Assembly: GCA_009599575.1 (NCBI GenBank)
Contig: VWND01000076.1
Span: 496,001-560,000, forward strand
Direction: 5' to 3'
DNA length: 64,000 bases
DNA from: Blumeriella jaapii
Taxonomy: Eukaryota > Ascomycota > Leotiomycetes > Helotiales > Drepanopezizaceae
Shown here: positions 15,001 to 26,700 of the stretch, piece after piece
Layout of the letters: every line of letters begins with the position of its first letter
Numbering within the stretch: position 1 is the stretch's first letter
Translations under genes and position numbers: made by a program
The notes under the pieces: generated by a model
Told to the model about the DNA's origin: nothing
What the model saw: the letters and a program-made list of their open reading frames with translations, nothing else
Databases searched by the model: none

Positions 15001-18000
15001 TGAGGAAGCTGTGTAGAGAGAGACGTCCCTGTCATCCAAGAAATTGCAGACGACCAGTCCCTAGCACACATCGAACCCGCAGTTGAATCTACCCCAGCAG
15101 ACAATGATTTTATCCGACCTCAAAAAAAGGGAAAGAAAGGCTCCAAGCGAAGCTCTGGCTCATCGGCATCAACGCCCGCGAAAGGATCTTCCCCTGAGTC
15201 CAAAGATACAACGTCCTCTGCGGCAATTGCCGGACTCGCGACAATTGGAGCATCTGTCGCCGGTGCTGCTCTGCTTGGGAGATCTACACCATCTCGCGAG
15301 GAAGCCTCGCCATCCACGCCAACAAAAAAATCCTCCAAGAAAGACAAGAAAAAGGAGAGTATCGATCACAGAGCTCCTAGAGAGGATAATCTTTTTGATG
15401 ATCCTGCCTTGTGGGAAGGAGCAAATCCGAAGGTACATGAGGAAGCTAAGGAGGGTAACGACGACAGCGACGGATTTTGGTCACCACTCCAGCAAGACGA
15501 AGAGCTAAATCCAGAGCAGCCAAGCCTAGATGTACCTGCCGGTGCCCCGGACACAGTCGCGAGTGGAGTGGTCGGAGACGAGCAAGATTTACCTAACCAG
15601 GAGGAGCAACAACAACTGCCTGTGGAGACCGCCAGACCACTACCCTCAAACGAAGCGGCTCAGCCAGCACAGCCATCTCGAGCCGTTCCTATCCCAACGC
15701 AGAGCGAAGCGAGTCAAATTCCTGATATCTTCGGGGTCAAAGAGAAGCACGAGTTACCTCGGCAAGAGCCTCGAACACCGACCGACGAGTCTACGGTCAG
15801 CTCGTCCCAGAAGAAAAAAGGAAAAGAAAAAGAGAAAGAGAAGGACAACCGAGTCAATTCTGCCGCGTCTACATCCGATGCAACTTCAAAGCCCCAGCCA
15901 CTCATTGTCGAGCCTGAAGTCGATCGGGATATCTCACTCGACAAATCACCAATCCGTCAAGAAAGCAACTTCACCTCGCCCAGAGACCGCAACAAGAGCC
16001 AGCACGACAGCGGGGCAATCTCCACGGAAGCTCCATCTGAGAGTGTTTCACCCCGACTAAAGAGTCGCTTGCGCCATAGGCTTTCTGATCTTCCGATTGT
16101 CCACGAGGAGAATTCAACTCGGCTTGATACTGGACTTCACCCTAACCAGAACCCACACGATGCAGGCGCCAATAGAGACAGCGCATTTGTTACTGAGTCT
16201 CCGGTCCCAGCGCAGCGAGAATATGGAGACGTTCACGAGCATGTTAGGGACAGTGGAGTACATCTACGTGATGAAACCCCGGTCGAGAATGTACCGGAGC
16301 CAGTCAAGTCGTCCGACGAAGCTCTTGCCAGGTTGGCGTGGCCCGCTGTGGACGAAGCGACTGAAACTGTCGACCTTCACCGATCGCAGAGACCACAGCC
16401 TGAGAAGCATCGCGCCCAGGAGGAAGCATCAGCCCGGGGTCATGATTCCAAGCGAACCAAGAGCGATACAGCAAGCGATTTCCACCAAGATCAGAGATCA
16501 ACTCCTGCGAAGCTCCACAATGACCGAGACCTCTTACCATCGCAGAAGAATCGAGAGCAGACGCATACGGATCTTCACCGGACACCAACCATTCATGGAG
16601 GGCGGAAAGCAGAGGGGCAGAGCATGGTAAAGCAACGCCTGCAGCGATTCGAGTCTCCTGAATTGGTCTCGACTCCCAACCCAAAGGCTATCGACATCGC
16701 ACCGTCTCGCTCTTCTGGACAATCCAGGTCGGAACGAGCACGGCAAGGCCCATATCCCGAGCTCGGCTCCTCTCCGAGACCAAAGGCTGAGCGACCCAAG
16801 GGGACCAGTGAGATCGAGGCTGGGGCCGTGATTGCTGGTGCGACTCTGGGATTCGCGGCGGCACGTAAACTGAGCCAGGAAAAACGTCCGGACAGCGCGC
16901 AGAGCCAGAGATCAACCACCTCCAACAGCATCAAGCGGCTGCGAACTCCGGACCCCAAGCGCCCAGACAGCGCCACAAGCCATCGCTCGGGAACACCGCC
17001 ACTCCGGCGCAGCGATAAGAAAAGTGGAGACCTGAGGTTCCTCAGCCAACAGAGCAAACTGGACCTCGCGAAAGAAGCTGAGCTCGCAACGTTGACAACG
17101 CCCACTCCATCATCCGTCACCGCCGCAAACCCAACCGCCAACGAGGGCCGGGTACGGGCAAAAGACATGGCGGATGTCTATGTAAGTGACAATTGACGAT
17201 GGGAGAGGCAACGGAATGTGACTGACAGGCTCTGGACAGGATGGCTTCGGTGAAGGCCGCATGGGCTCACCACGGTCTCCGACTCGACCCCACAGCATGC
17301 GCCGGCGCCAGAGCATGCAAGTCTTGGACCTCGAACAGAAGCTGGAACAGATGGCAGCCGAGAATCGCCTGCTGGCCGAACAGAAGGCTCAGGCCGACCG
17401 CGCACTCCAATCGAGCCAGAATGCTCCTGCCGCCCTCCTCGAACGAGAGGAAGAAATCGACAGCCTCAAGCGGACCCTCGAATGGCTACAAACCGAGGTC
17501 GGCAGACTTACCGAAGTCAATGAGGGCCTCACAAGCGCGAATCACACCATCGCCCGTCAGCATGGAGACAAATATGGCATACTCGAATCGAAGCACACGC
17601 AGGCCGCGCGGGAGCTGCAGGAAATGCGCGATGCACATAGCAATCTGTCGGCAGGTGTCGAGGCTATCGTAAGGACCGAGGTACAGAATGCGCTGTTGGA
17701 CAAGGACCGCGAGATCGCCCAGCTTCGTGCTGAGTTGAACACAGCGAAGGAACAGATACGGGAAATGCAGAAACGAATCCTGGCATCGAAGGCCCAAGAG
17801 ACGGATTTCCTCACCCTCAGAGACGAGGACTACTTTGACCATGCCTGCCAGCAATTATGCCAGCACGTTCAACAGTGGGTCCTTCGATTCTCGAAGTTCT
17901 CTGACATGCGGGCCTGCAGACTTACGAGCGAGATCAACAACGACAAGACGATCGATCGACTCGACAATGCAATCCTGGACGGCTCGGATGTCGATAGCTA

Positions 18001-18718
18001 TCTCGCCGACCGAGTCAAGCGTCGGGACATTTTCATGTCCATGACGATGACGATGGTGTGGGAGTTCATTTTCACACGATACCTTTTCGGGATGGACCGA
18101 GAGCAGAGACAGAAGCTCAAGTCTTTGGAGAAGACGCTTTCGGAGGTTGGGCCTGCGTCAGCAGTCCATCAATGGCGCGCGGTCACCCTGACTCTGCTGG
18201 CCAAGCGGGAGGCCTTCCACCAACAACGCGAGCAAGATACCCAGGCTGTCGTCCATGCCATCATGGAGACCCTGTCTGAGATTCTCCCGCCTCCCAGTCA
18301 GCTCGAGGCACAGATTGAGGAGCAGTTGAAGAGGGTCATCAAGGCGGCCGTGACGCTCTCCATCGAGATGCGGTGCCAGCGCGCGGAGTACATGATGCTC
18401 CCCCCGTTGCAGCCAGAGTATGATGCGAACGGAGACCTCGCGAGCAAGGTGTCCTTCAACGCTGCCTTGATGAATGAGCGCAGTGGGGACACGGTTTCCA
18501 ACGAGGAGCTGGAAGCCCAAAAGGCTGTCGTGCGGGTCGTGCTCTTCCCGCTGGTCGTGAAAAAGGGCGACGACACGGGGGAAGGCGACGAGGAGATAGT
18601 GGTTTGCCCCGCGCAAGTGCTGGTTGCCAAGCCCAAGGGGAAGTCGGTCAGGATGGAGGTGGGGAACAACTCCCGGATTTCGATGGCGCCGAGCACGATG
18701 GCCGGCAGCGTTTTTTAG
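3..18718 (+). CDS. lah: Leashin (LAH)-like giant Woronin-body tether, 'involucrin repeat protein' family; 5' end outside the window
   Basis: The reading frame is open from base 3 with no start codon, so the N-terminus lies upstream. Exons that join in phase are 3-4835, 4923-5072, 5120-9977, 10055-17181 and 17240-18718; the introns have GTAAGT or GTACGT donors. Four one-base frame changes are still needed: near 4118 (+1), 7838 (+1), 10930 (-1) and 15010 (-1). With them the model is about 6,150 codons and divisible by three. The protein is a chain of low-complexity acidic segments punctuated every 50-80 residues by lysine clusters of the type SKKSKKDKKK, with an early Lys-Glu tract, seven short Ala/Gly-rich hydrophobic segments, five LARQ-type repeats, and a conserved C-terminus (motif MADVY-DGFGEGRMGSPRSP, then MRRRQSM and a coiled coil). 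Fungal proteins annotated 'involucrin repeat protein' with this end are leashins, which tether Woronin bodies to the cortex or septal pore. The family call rests on recalled motifs; the role here is inference. Confidence 0.75.
524..715 (+). repeat. Lys-Glu (KEKE) codon repeat inside the LAH-like gene
   Basis: This is an almost uninterrupted run of GAG/GAA and AAG/AAA codons encoding alternating Lys-Glu dipeptides over about 60 residues. It should form a long charged single alpha-helix or a disordered charged linker. It follows the first Ala/Gly-rich hydrophobic segment. Such tracts expand and contract easily, so its length is probably variable between isolates. Confidence 0.9.
8779..9798 (+). 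repeat. Five degenerate AGYxxxQLxLARQLxxxF repeats in the LAH-like protein
   Basis: Five copies of an amphipathic motif, roughly AGY-x3-QL-x-LARQL-x3-F, lie at about 8779-8850, 9028-9081, 9244-9315, 9472-9543 and 9733-9798. Each is followed directly by a Lys-rich cluster of the GKKSKKDKKGKK type. Spacing is about 215-260 nt. The regular heptad-like Leu positions suggest short helices that could be docking sites. The same type of motif recurs in Aspergillus involucrin repeat proteins, as I recall it. Confidence 0.8.
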
Positions 18719-21024
18719 ATACCACGGTGGTTGATGATATCCCCCGGGCGCGGGTTGACGATTTGCATTGTCTCTGCCGATGGCGTTTCTTGCATGGGGT
18801 TTTTTCTTGGGGACGCAAGAGAAAAAGAACGATGTGCGTGGGGGGTTGTTGTGTACATTTGATGTATCTAATTGTAAAATCTGCTTTCTTTTCTTTCTCT
18901 TTGGTAATGAAAAACACTGGGAATCCAAACACTTGGACATTAGAGACAATTCTTGATTCTTGATCGTTCTTTTTATTTATTTTCTCTCTCCAATTTCAAT
19001 TCTGTGAGCTGGTTGTTGGTTCGAGGCTGGTACCGTACTGCACTGCACTGCACTGCACTTACTGTACCTGACGGACGACGACGACCTCGCCGAGCCGATT
19101 TCGGGTCCACGCGATGGGACGTCCACTCATACACATGTACAAACGTACGTACATACCTACGTACAGTACAGCACAGCACATACAGTCCCATGCTTACGAA
19201 CTGGCCAGCCAGGATTTGTTTAACAGACAAGATCTCCTCCTCCTCCTCCTCCTGATATACAGTACATACATACAGTCAGTCAGTCCATACAGCATCAAGT
19301 GCCGTCCGCGGATCCCGACTCGAAAGTTTAGGCCCCCTTTTTTTTAACCTTTTTTTGTTTTCTTCATCTATTTGATTTTTTTTATTTTGTTTTTGTTTTT
19401 TTTTTGGGTTTTTTCCCTTTCTTCGCTCGCCGGGTGTGGTATGTATGCGGGCGGGCGGTCACGGAAGAGAATGGGAGGGCTGCTTCTGCTGCGCTGTACT
19501 GTACTGTACTGTATTCCGTTTGGAGGGTTGGCTCGGTTGGTCGGCTAGCTGGGGTTTGATGTGGAGTTTGTAATGTACTGTGTGTGTATCTGTGTTGTAC
19601 ATGTACAGTTCTGTATCTGTGTCTGTTTTTGTATTTATTTGTATTTGTTTTTTGTATCTGTGTTTGTAATTGTATCTATCTGTACTGTACTGTGCTTGGG
19701 TCTGTCTGGGATTCTACGAAGGGGAAGCAGGTGCCCACATGAAGGGAAGGGAAGGGAAGGGAACCCGACGGGGTTTGTCATTGAAAGTGCAACGGTTCGT
19801 GTGATGAACGTTCTGTATGTACAGTACAGTACAGTACGTATCTGTAGGTGCGCTTTGTTCGACGTTGGTCATTGGCTGGACGGGGGGGTGTTGTTGTTGT
19901 TGTTGTTGTTGTCGTCGATAAGGCTAGGCCGGCCGGGCTGGCTGTTTCTCTTTGTTTTGGCTTCGGACCGAGGAGGCGGGTTTGGGATGGATGGGTGGAT
20001 GGATGGATCCAGACTTGTTTCGTCCCCCGGGGCTTTTCTTATCTGGGGGGTGGCGGGACGTCATCATGCCCAGCGGCGGCGACGGTGGGTGGCTGCGGCT
20101 GCTGGCTGCTATCGCGTCTTTCTTTCTCGCTTTTTATGTTTCTTTCTTGCGTTTCTTCCTTTCGGGCTTGTCATTGGGGTTTCGTATCCCACTGGAGCCG
20201 CTCTGCTTTTCGTTCATTGGAGGAGAGAGAGGCAGCCGTCGGCCAAGAAGGGAAAATGCACTTTCGGTCCCAGCACGGTACGGCATGATATCGTGGAAAT
20301 TCTTCGGCTATCTATAGCACATGTACACAGACTACCTACCTAGGTACATACCTACAGTACATACCTACCTACCTACCAACCTACCAACCTCGATACGCTA
20401 CATACATACGTGAGGACGGGAAGTTGGGAGGATCAGATGCCGTGGTTTCCACTGATGCCTTCTTCCCACGCTGTCCCGAGTACATGGGATGTCTTAAATT
20501 GATGGGGGGGCGGGGGAAATACAGTGCCGTGCGTGCGCTGGGTTGGGTTGGGGTCGGGGACAGGGCTGGCCTGGCCTGGATCGAGCGATGAGACCGTCCA
20601 TGATTGATGTCCTGATGAAACTCGCGAGCGTGAGGACGGCGGGGAATTGGCATCCCGAGCGACTTCGACAGCGCCGTACACACGCTGGAGAAGTGCCACG
20701 ACCTGAAGCAAGCGGTGCGGCACGGCACGACAGGGCAGGGCAGGGCGTGGCATGGCATGGCATGGGGGATTCCCACGACCTGACTGACCTCGGATGCAGC
20801 CAGCCTGTCATATGAACTGATGAGAAAGTGTAGGAAGGGAAGGGAAAACATGCAAGCAAAGGGGGCGTGAATATGTGTACGCAGCGCGTTGTCGCTTGGC
20901 CTCGTGGCGGTCGAGGGCGGACGTCAAGCCGGTTCCAAACTCTGCACGGAAATAGAAAACGCCAGCATGCATCGTACATGGAAGTACGTAGAAGTCGAGG
21001 TACAGTACGGTTCCGTACCGTTAC

Positions 21025-21112
21025 GATGTACTTCTTACTTCCACCGTACTGTACTGTAAACAGACAGTACTGTAAACAGACAGTACTGTATGGTAGAAGT
21101 AAGAAGTACATC
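21025..21112. repeat. Imperfect palindrome (33-bp arms, 22-bp loop)
   Basis: The left arm 21025-21057 begins GATGTACTTCTTACTTC. The right arm 21080-21112 ends with its exact 17-base reverse complement. The inner parts of the arms are variants of TACTGTACTGT. A third copy of the GAAGTAAGAAGTACAT block follows at about 21145-21162. The arrangement could form a hairpin or cruciform. No function is visible. Confidence 0.8.
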
Positions 21113-22121
21113 TACAGTACTGTAAACAGTACAGTGCTGTACGCTGGAAGTAAGAAGTACATTGCAGGTACTGTACTGTGTTTACTTTCTTTCGAAGTGT
21201 TTGGGAAAGTGTCAGGCCTTGGTCTCTTGTCTCTTCTTCTCTTCTTCTTCTACTACTACTACTACTACTGTACTACAACTACAACTACTACTACTACTAC
21301 AAACAACTACTACTACTACTACTACTACTCCTCCTCCTCCTCCTCAACCTCCTCCCCTCCTCCTCCTCCCCCCCCTCCTCCTTCTCAGTACCATCTCCAC
21401 GAAGCGACATCCCGTGCGCAGATCACCTCGACACACTTTCGTACCACATCCCTCCCATCGCCGGGCCAATTCCCCTGCACCGAAGGAATGGAAAGTCGCA
21501 CGAACGGGGCAGTAAGGATCTCCCCGCATGCCACAAGCCTTGCTTCGGATGCTTCTTACTTTGCGTCCTGACTGAGGATACGGTGCGGTACGGTACACAA
21601 CACTCGGCTGACCGGGGCGGCCTGTCTGGTGGGAAAAACTAAAAAGCTCGAGGGTCCCCCGAGCTTTATCGACCATCTTCGACAGATGGATCTAGCAGCT
21701 TAGCAGCTTCGCAGCGTACAGTAGCCCTCCGTCCGCAGCCAGTCGACAGCTGCGAAAGCCATAGATAAGGAGACCCTCCTATCTCTCCCGGACGTACAAG
21801 TAGCTGGTGGTCATTCTTGGCGACGACCTCGCGACGACTTGTACATACATATACGGTACACGCACGCCAACACACGCTCACACATACACACACCACCCCC
21901 CCTCCCCCCCTTCGCCGCCGCCCTCTCGTTCTGTGTGCGGAAACATCTACAGTACGATTAGATCCATTGCATATTGCATGATACCTCTCGGCTCGCTTTG
22001 GGGAGCGCGCATCACCGAACTTCGTGGTGGCTGCAGACGACGGTGCCGTTACCACGGGGCGGCGTCGACCATCTTGCGCTTCGCCGATCTCGGCACATCT
22101 AGAGAGATCTGTATCTCTTGA

Positions 22122-22146
22122 TATCTATCTATCTATCTATCTCTAT
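22122..22146 (+). promoter_or_regulatory. Cluster of GATA elements upstream of the ammonium permease
   Basis: The run of TATCTATCTATC units reads AGATAGATAGATAG on the minus strand, giving several overlapping HGATAR sites about 80-105 bp before the permease ATG. AreA/NIT2-type GATA factors activate nitrogen-uptake genes through such sites in filamentous ascomycetes. The tract is also a simple tetranucleotide repeat, so a regulatory role is inference. Confidence 0.4.
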
Positions 22147-22227
22147 ATTTATATATATATATCTCTCTCTCCCCCCTCGGCGCGGCTTTGACACGCTCAG
22201 TTGCAACCGGAGACCTTTCCACTCACC

Positions 22228-24074
22228 ATGTCGTCTGGATTCGCTCCCAATTATGCCTGGACCGGTCCGCCGACACAGTACAATGGCACTGGCTACGACG
22301 GTGGTAATTCGGGTACGAGACCCTTCGTCCTCGGCTACGTGCCACAGGACTCGGAGTCCCATCACATCACTTCACCATGCTAACTGTGTGATCTACAGCC
22401 GTCGAGAACCTGAACCAGTGGTATTCCGCAGGAGACGTGTCCTACATCCTCGTCTGCTCCGCCATGGTCTTGGTGATGGTGCCAGGCCTGGGCTTCCTCT
22501 ACTCCGGCCTCGCGCGCAGAAAGTCGGCTCTGTCCATGATCTGGGCCTGCATGGCCTCTTTCTCGGTCATTACCTTCCAATGGTACTTCTGGGGCTATTC
22601 TCTGGCTTTCAGCTCCTCCGCGACCAATGGCTATATCGGTAACCTGGGCCATTTCGGCTTGATGCACACGCTCGGGACGCCATCTCCTGGATCGCCTCTG
22701 ATTCCCGAGCTTCTCTACTCGTTCTACCAGGTGCGTACAGTACTGCTTTTGAAAAAGAAAAACAACAGCAAACCTAAAAAATCTACATTTTTCTACAAAA
22801 AAGGTACAAAAAATATCAAAAATCCCTCAGCTAATGCCTCCCCAGCTTCAATTCTGCGGCGTCACGGCCGCCATCATCATGGGTGCGGTCGCCGAGCGAG
22901 GTCGCCTCATCCCCGCCCTTGTCTTCATCTTTGCCTGGGCAACTCTCGTATACTGCCCCGTCGCTTGCTGGGTGTGGAACATCCATGGATGGGCATTCGA
23001 CTACGGCGTCCTCGACTATGCTGGAGGCGGACCGGTCGAGATCGTTTCTGGTATGACGGCCTTGGCTTACTCGATGGTTCTGGGCAAACGCCAAGAGAAG
23101 ATGATGTTGAACTTCCGTCCTCACAACATTTCTCTCATCACCCTGGGTACCATCCTGCTGTGGTTCGGCTGGCTTGGCTTCAACGGTGGTTCGGCCTTCG
23201 GGGCCAACCTGCGCGCTGTCATGGCCTGCTGGAACTCCTGCTTGACTGCCATGTTCGCCTCGATGGCCTGGTGCCTTCTTGATTACCGTCTGGCGAGGAA
23301 ATGGTCCATGGTCGGCTGGTGCTCCGGATGCATCTCTGGTCTGGTGGCGGCGACCCCAGCCTCGGGCTTCATCACTCCTTGGGCTTCGGTCATTCTCGGT
23401 ATCGCTGCGGGCGTGATCTGCAACTTCGCAACCAAGAGTGAGTTGTCCGCTGCACCACACTCCCCGCGGCAGAAGAGCTAACCCGACCCCCAGTCAAGTT
23501 CTGGATCCGCATTGACGACAGTCTCGATGTCTTCGCCGAGCACGGCGTCGCGGGCATGGTGGGACTCATCTTCAACGCGCTCTTCGCCGCCGACTACATC
23601 ATCGGTCTCGACGGCGTCAACAACGGCATCAACGGCGGCTGGCTCAACCACAACTACAAGCAGCTGTACATCCAGGTGGCCTACATCGTGGCCGTGACGG
23701 CCTACTCCTTCGTCGTCTCGGCCCTCCTCGCCTACGGCATCAACGCCATCCCGGGCCTGCACCTGCGCGCCTCGGAGGAGGCCGAGCTCCTCGGCATGGA
23801 CGACGACCAGCTCGGCGAGTTTGCCTACGATTACGTCGAGGTGCGCCGGGACTACCTCGCCTGGACGCCCGCCACGGACGAGCCCGAGAACACGGAGAAC
23901 CACGTCAACCCGCAAGATCGGCACGGCATCCCGCAGCACAGCGAAATGATCAACGGGCACTCGCCTGGCGACGCGTCAAGCGGCCACGAGCATACCGGCA
24001 TCCAGGGAGATCGGCATGGCATCGCGGCCGAGGAGAAGCTGATGGAGAAACACATACGTGAGCGCGGGCCGTAA
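22228..24074 (+). CDS. mepA: Ammonium permease (Mep/Amt family)
   Basis: Four exons, 22228-22312, 22399-22730, 22846-23437 and 23494-24074, join in phase to 529 residues, the usual length for fungal Mep proteins. The introns are 86, 115 and 56 nt with CTAAC or CTAAT branch points. The family signature is clear: FLYSGLARRKSALS in the second membrane helix, GAVAERG, DYAGGGPVEI, FNGGSAFGANLRA and FAEHGVAGMVGLIFNALFAADYIIG. About eleven membrane helices are expected. The first position of the twin-histidine pore motif is Glu (about residue 204, in PVEI), as in yeast Mep1/Mep3, whereas the second is His (about residue 353, in AEHG). That suggests a Mep1/3-type transporter. The cytosolic tail has the YDYVEVRRDY segment typical of filamentous fungi. 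The symbol mepA is a family-level guess. It lies in the plasma membrane and is probably under nitrogen control. Confidence 0.95.
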
Positions 24075-24974
24075 AAAAGACCTGGAGGGAACTTGTCACC
24101 CTTCTTTTTCCTTTTTTTTTTTTTTTTTCTTTTCGCAGCGCAGCTGTTTAAAAGGGGGCCCGCGTCGCTAAGCGGTTTTGGGAACCGGAATGGACCGGAC
24201 CGGGGGGTTGGATGGATGGATGGACGAAAAGGTGGGTGGAGTTACGTTTTGAGCGATATCCCCGTTGGCTAGTGTCGGCTTTCTTGCCATCTTGCTTTGC
24301 TGCTCTCTAGATGTCTTTCTGTTTGTTTGTGTGTGTTTTCGTGATATACCAACAGCTCCCTATCCGCTATATACATCACGTCATGTTACATTATACCTAG
24401 TCCTTACATCTTCACAATTGTGTTCGCTTCCAAGGTCCCATATTTCCATGTTTTCGTGCATGGGCAGGTACGTACCTAGGTAATCTGCCCCTCGGAGAGA
24501 GCGCAGTCCTGGATGGGGTCTGTGGTTTGTACTGTATCTTCATGTGCGAGCTTTTAGATTATGATGGATGACGGGGGGTTGATTGAGTGATGATGATTGT
24601 TGTTTCTGTTTGTTTGCTGGCTCGCTTGTTTGCTTGGGTGTGGAATGCCTCGCGTGGATATTATCCACTGACCGCATCACTTACTTGCGTTGCATGACAG
24701 TATGTCGGGTCCGCAATAATCTACACTGTACTGTACTGTTCGCAAGTACACATATACACATATACACATGTAAATATGGAGCCTCTGAGAGTATTTCTCA
24801 CATACAGTACACGAGCAGAGCAAGCACACACACATACTCACACTCACACTCACACTCTCTCCTCTTCACCCCCAAGCAGCTCCCCCCCGCCCCTTTGGCC
24901 CCGGCAATTTACTGTACCACCTCTCTGGATCTCGGAGTCCTGTATTGGATTGCATTGCATCTTGGCACATTGTC

Positions 24975-25042
24975 TTTTCCTTTCCTTTCCTTTCCTTTCC
25001 TTTCCTTTCCTTTCCTTTCCTTTCCTTTCCTTTCCTTTCCTT
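24975..25042. repeat. TTTCC pentanucleotide array
   Basis: About thirteen head-to-tail perfect copies of TTTCC. The purine/pyrimidine strand asymmetry is complete over nearly 70 bp. Confidence 0.95.
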
Positions 25043-25233
25043 GGATGTGTGGCGCTGGGTGGGTGGGTGGGTGTCTGATGGGGATGGGGATGGGGATGGG
25101 GATGGGGATGGGGGGGGGCAAGTAAATGGGTACGTACTGTACTGTACTGTACTGTACTGTGGGTTTCTGCGCGCTTCGTACCGTGAGATTGAGATTGAGA
25201 TTGAGATTGAGATGGGGGTTTTACATGTATGTG

Positions 25234-25286
<53 letters not shown>

Positions 25287-25360
25287 AGTTCCGAGCCTTC
25301 TTTTTTATTTTTCTTTCTCTCCTCTCGTCCTCCTCCATCCCCATCCCCATTCCCAGCCTA

Positions 25361-25711
<351 letters not shown>

Positions 25712-26700
25712 CTACGTAGGTAGGTAGGTAGGTACTGTACTGTACACGCTCCACGTTTACGTATGTACTGTATGTATGTATGTACAGTACCATGCCGTGC
25801 CTACTCACTCGCACACAGTACGCTGTTGGACTTCTTCTGAATGCCACGGAGAAGCGAGGCGAAGCGCGCGTTATCAGTACCCCGGATGTGGGATTCCGGG
25901 GCTGAGTGAGTGAGTGCGTGGGTGGGTTGGTGGACGGGATGGGTTGGGAGGGACGGGATGGGTTGGACGGGTTGGCTGGAGATAGGCGTGTTACAGACGG
26001 TGGTACAGACGTCGGCAGTAGAGGAGCAGCTGCATAGGGAGGGAGGGAGAGTTGCTGGTGAGATGGTGGGAGGGTGGGTATGTATGTACCTAGGGTACCT
26101 AGGTAGGTATGGTGGATTGTCAGCAACGGGCTGGAACTTGGATCTTGGAGTTTGGAGCTTGGAGCTTGGAGCTTGGGTAGAGTGAGGAGTGAGGAGTGAG
26201 TGAGTGAGTGAGTGAGTGAGTGGGTGGGTTTTACAGAAGAGTATGGAGAGGTTTGGTGGTGCTCTGGGATGGCTGTGACTGGGTCGTGTACGCATGGTTC
26301 CATGATCGATGCCGCGTACACGTAGAGCAGCGTCGGGGAATGGAGAGGAGATGGGACCGTGACTGAATGAATGGCTTCGCGGTGGGAAGTAGGTAGAGGT
26401 GGTGGTGGTGGTGGTGACTGGGAACGAACGGCGGGCTTGTAGAGAGGGACCAGGGTAAAAAGGTAAAGTACACGAAGTTGAAGAAGAAGAAAAAGAAAAG
26501 AAAGAGAGAAAGAAAGGACCAAATCGATTGGGGGGAGATATGGCAGCGTTTGATTTAGGAATGGCTTCTACTTCGGGTTGTAATAGCATCGGAAACTTTC
26601 GTGCAAGTCACATCCTACAATTTCACCTCCTACACATCGCAAAAAAAAAGAACCAAAAAACACCCACACCCACCAAAATCACCAATTTGGTAAAAACAAA

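Larger units (their letters stand above)
18719..22227. other. Microsatellite-rich intergenic region between the LAH-like gene and the ammonium permease
   Basis: No supported gene. It contains poly-T tracts (19338-19410), many GTACTGTA/TACAGTAC runs (for example 19495-19512, 19820-19836, 21000-21180), TTG repeats near 19889, GGAAG pentamers near 19742, a CTACTA-to-CTCCTC trinucleotide tract (about 21235-21378) and a tetranucleotide TATC tract just before the permease. Open frames crossing these tracts are repeat artefacts. Confidence 0.7.

Noticed and set aside
18158..18949. Minus-strand open frame of 263 codons
   Set aside because: It is antisense to the conserved coiled-coil end of the LAH-like gene and has no recognisable motif.
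19561..20343. Plus-strand open frame of 260 codons, Val- and Cys-rich
   Set aside because: It runs through GT-rich microsatellites and has no domain, splice signals or credible composition.
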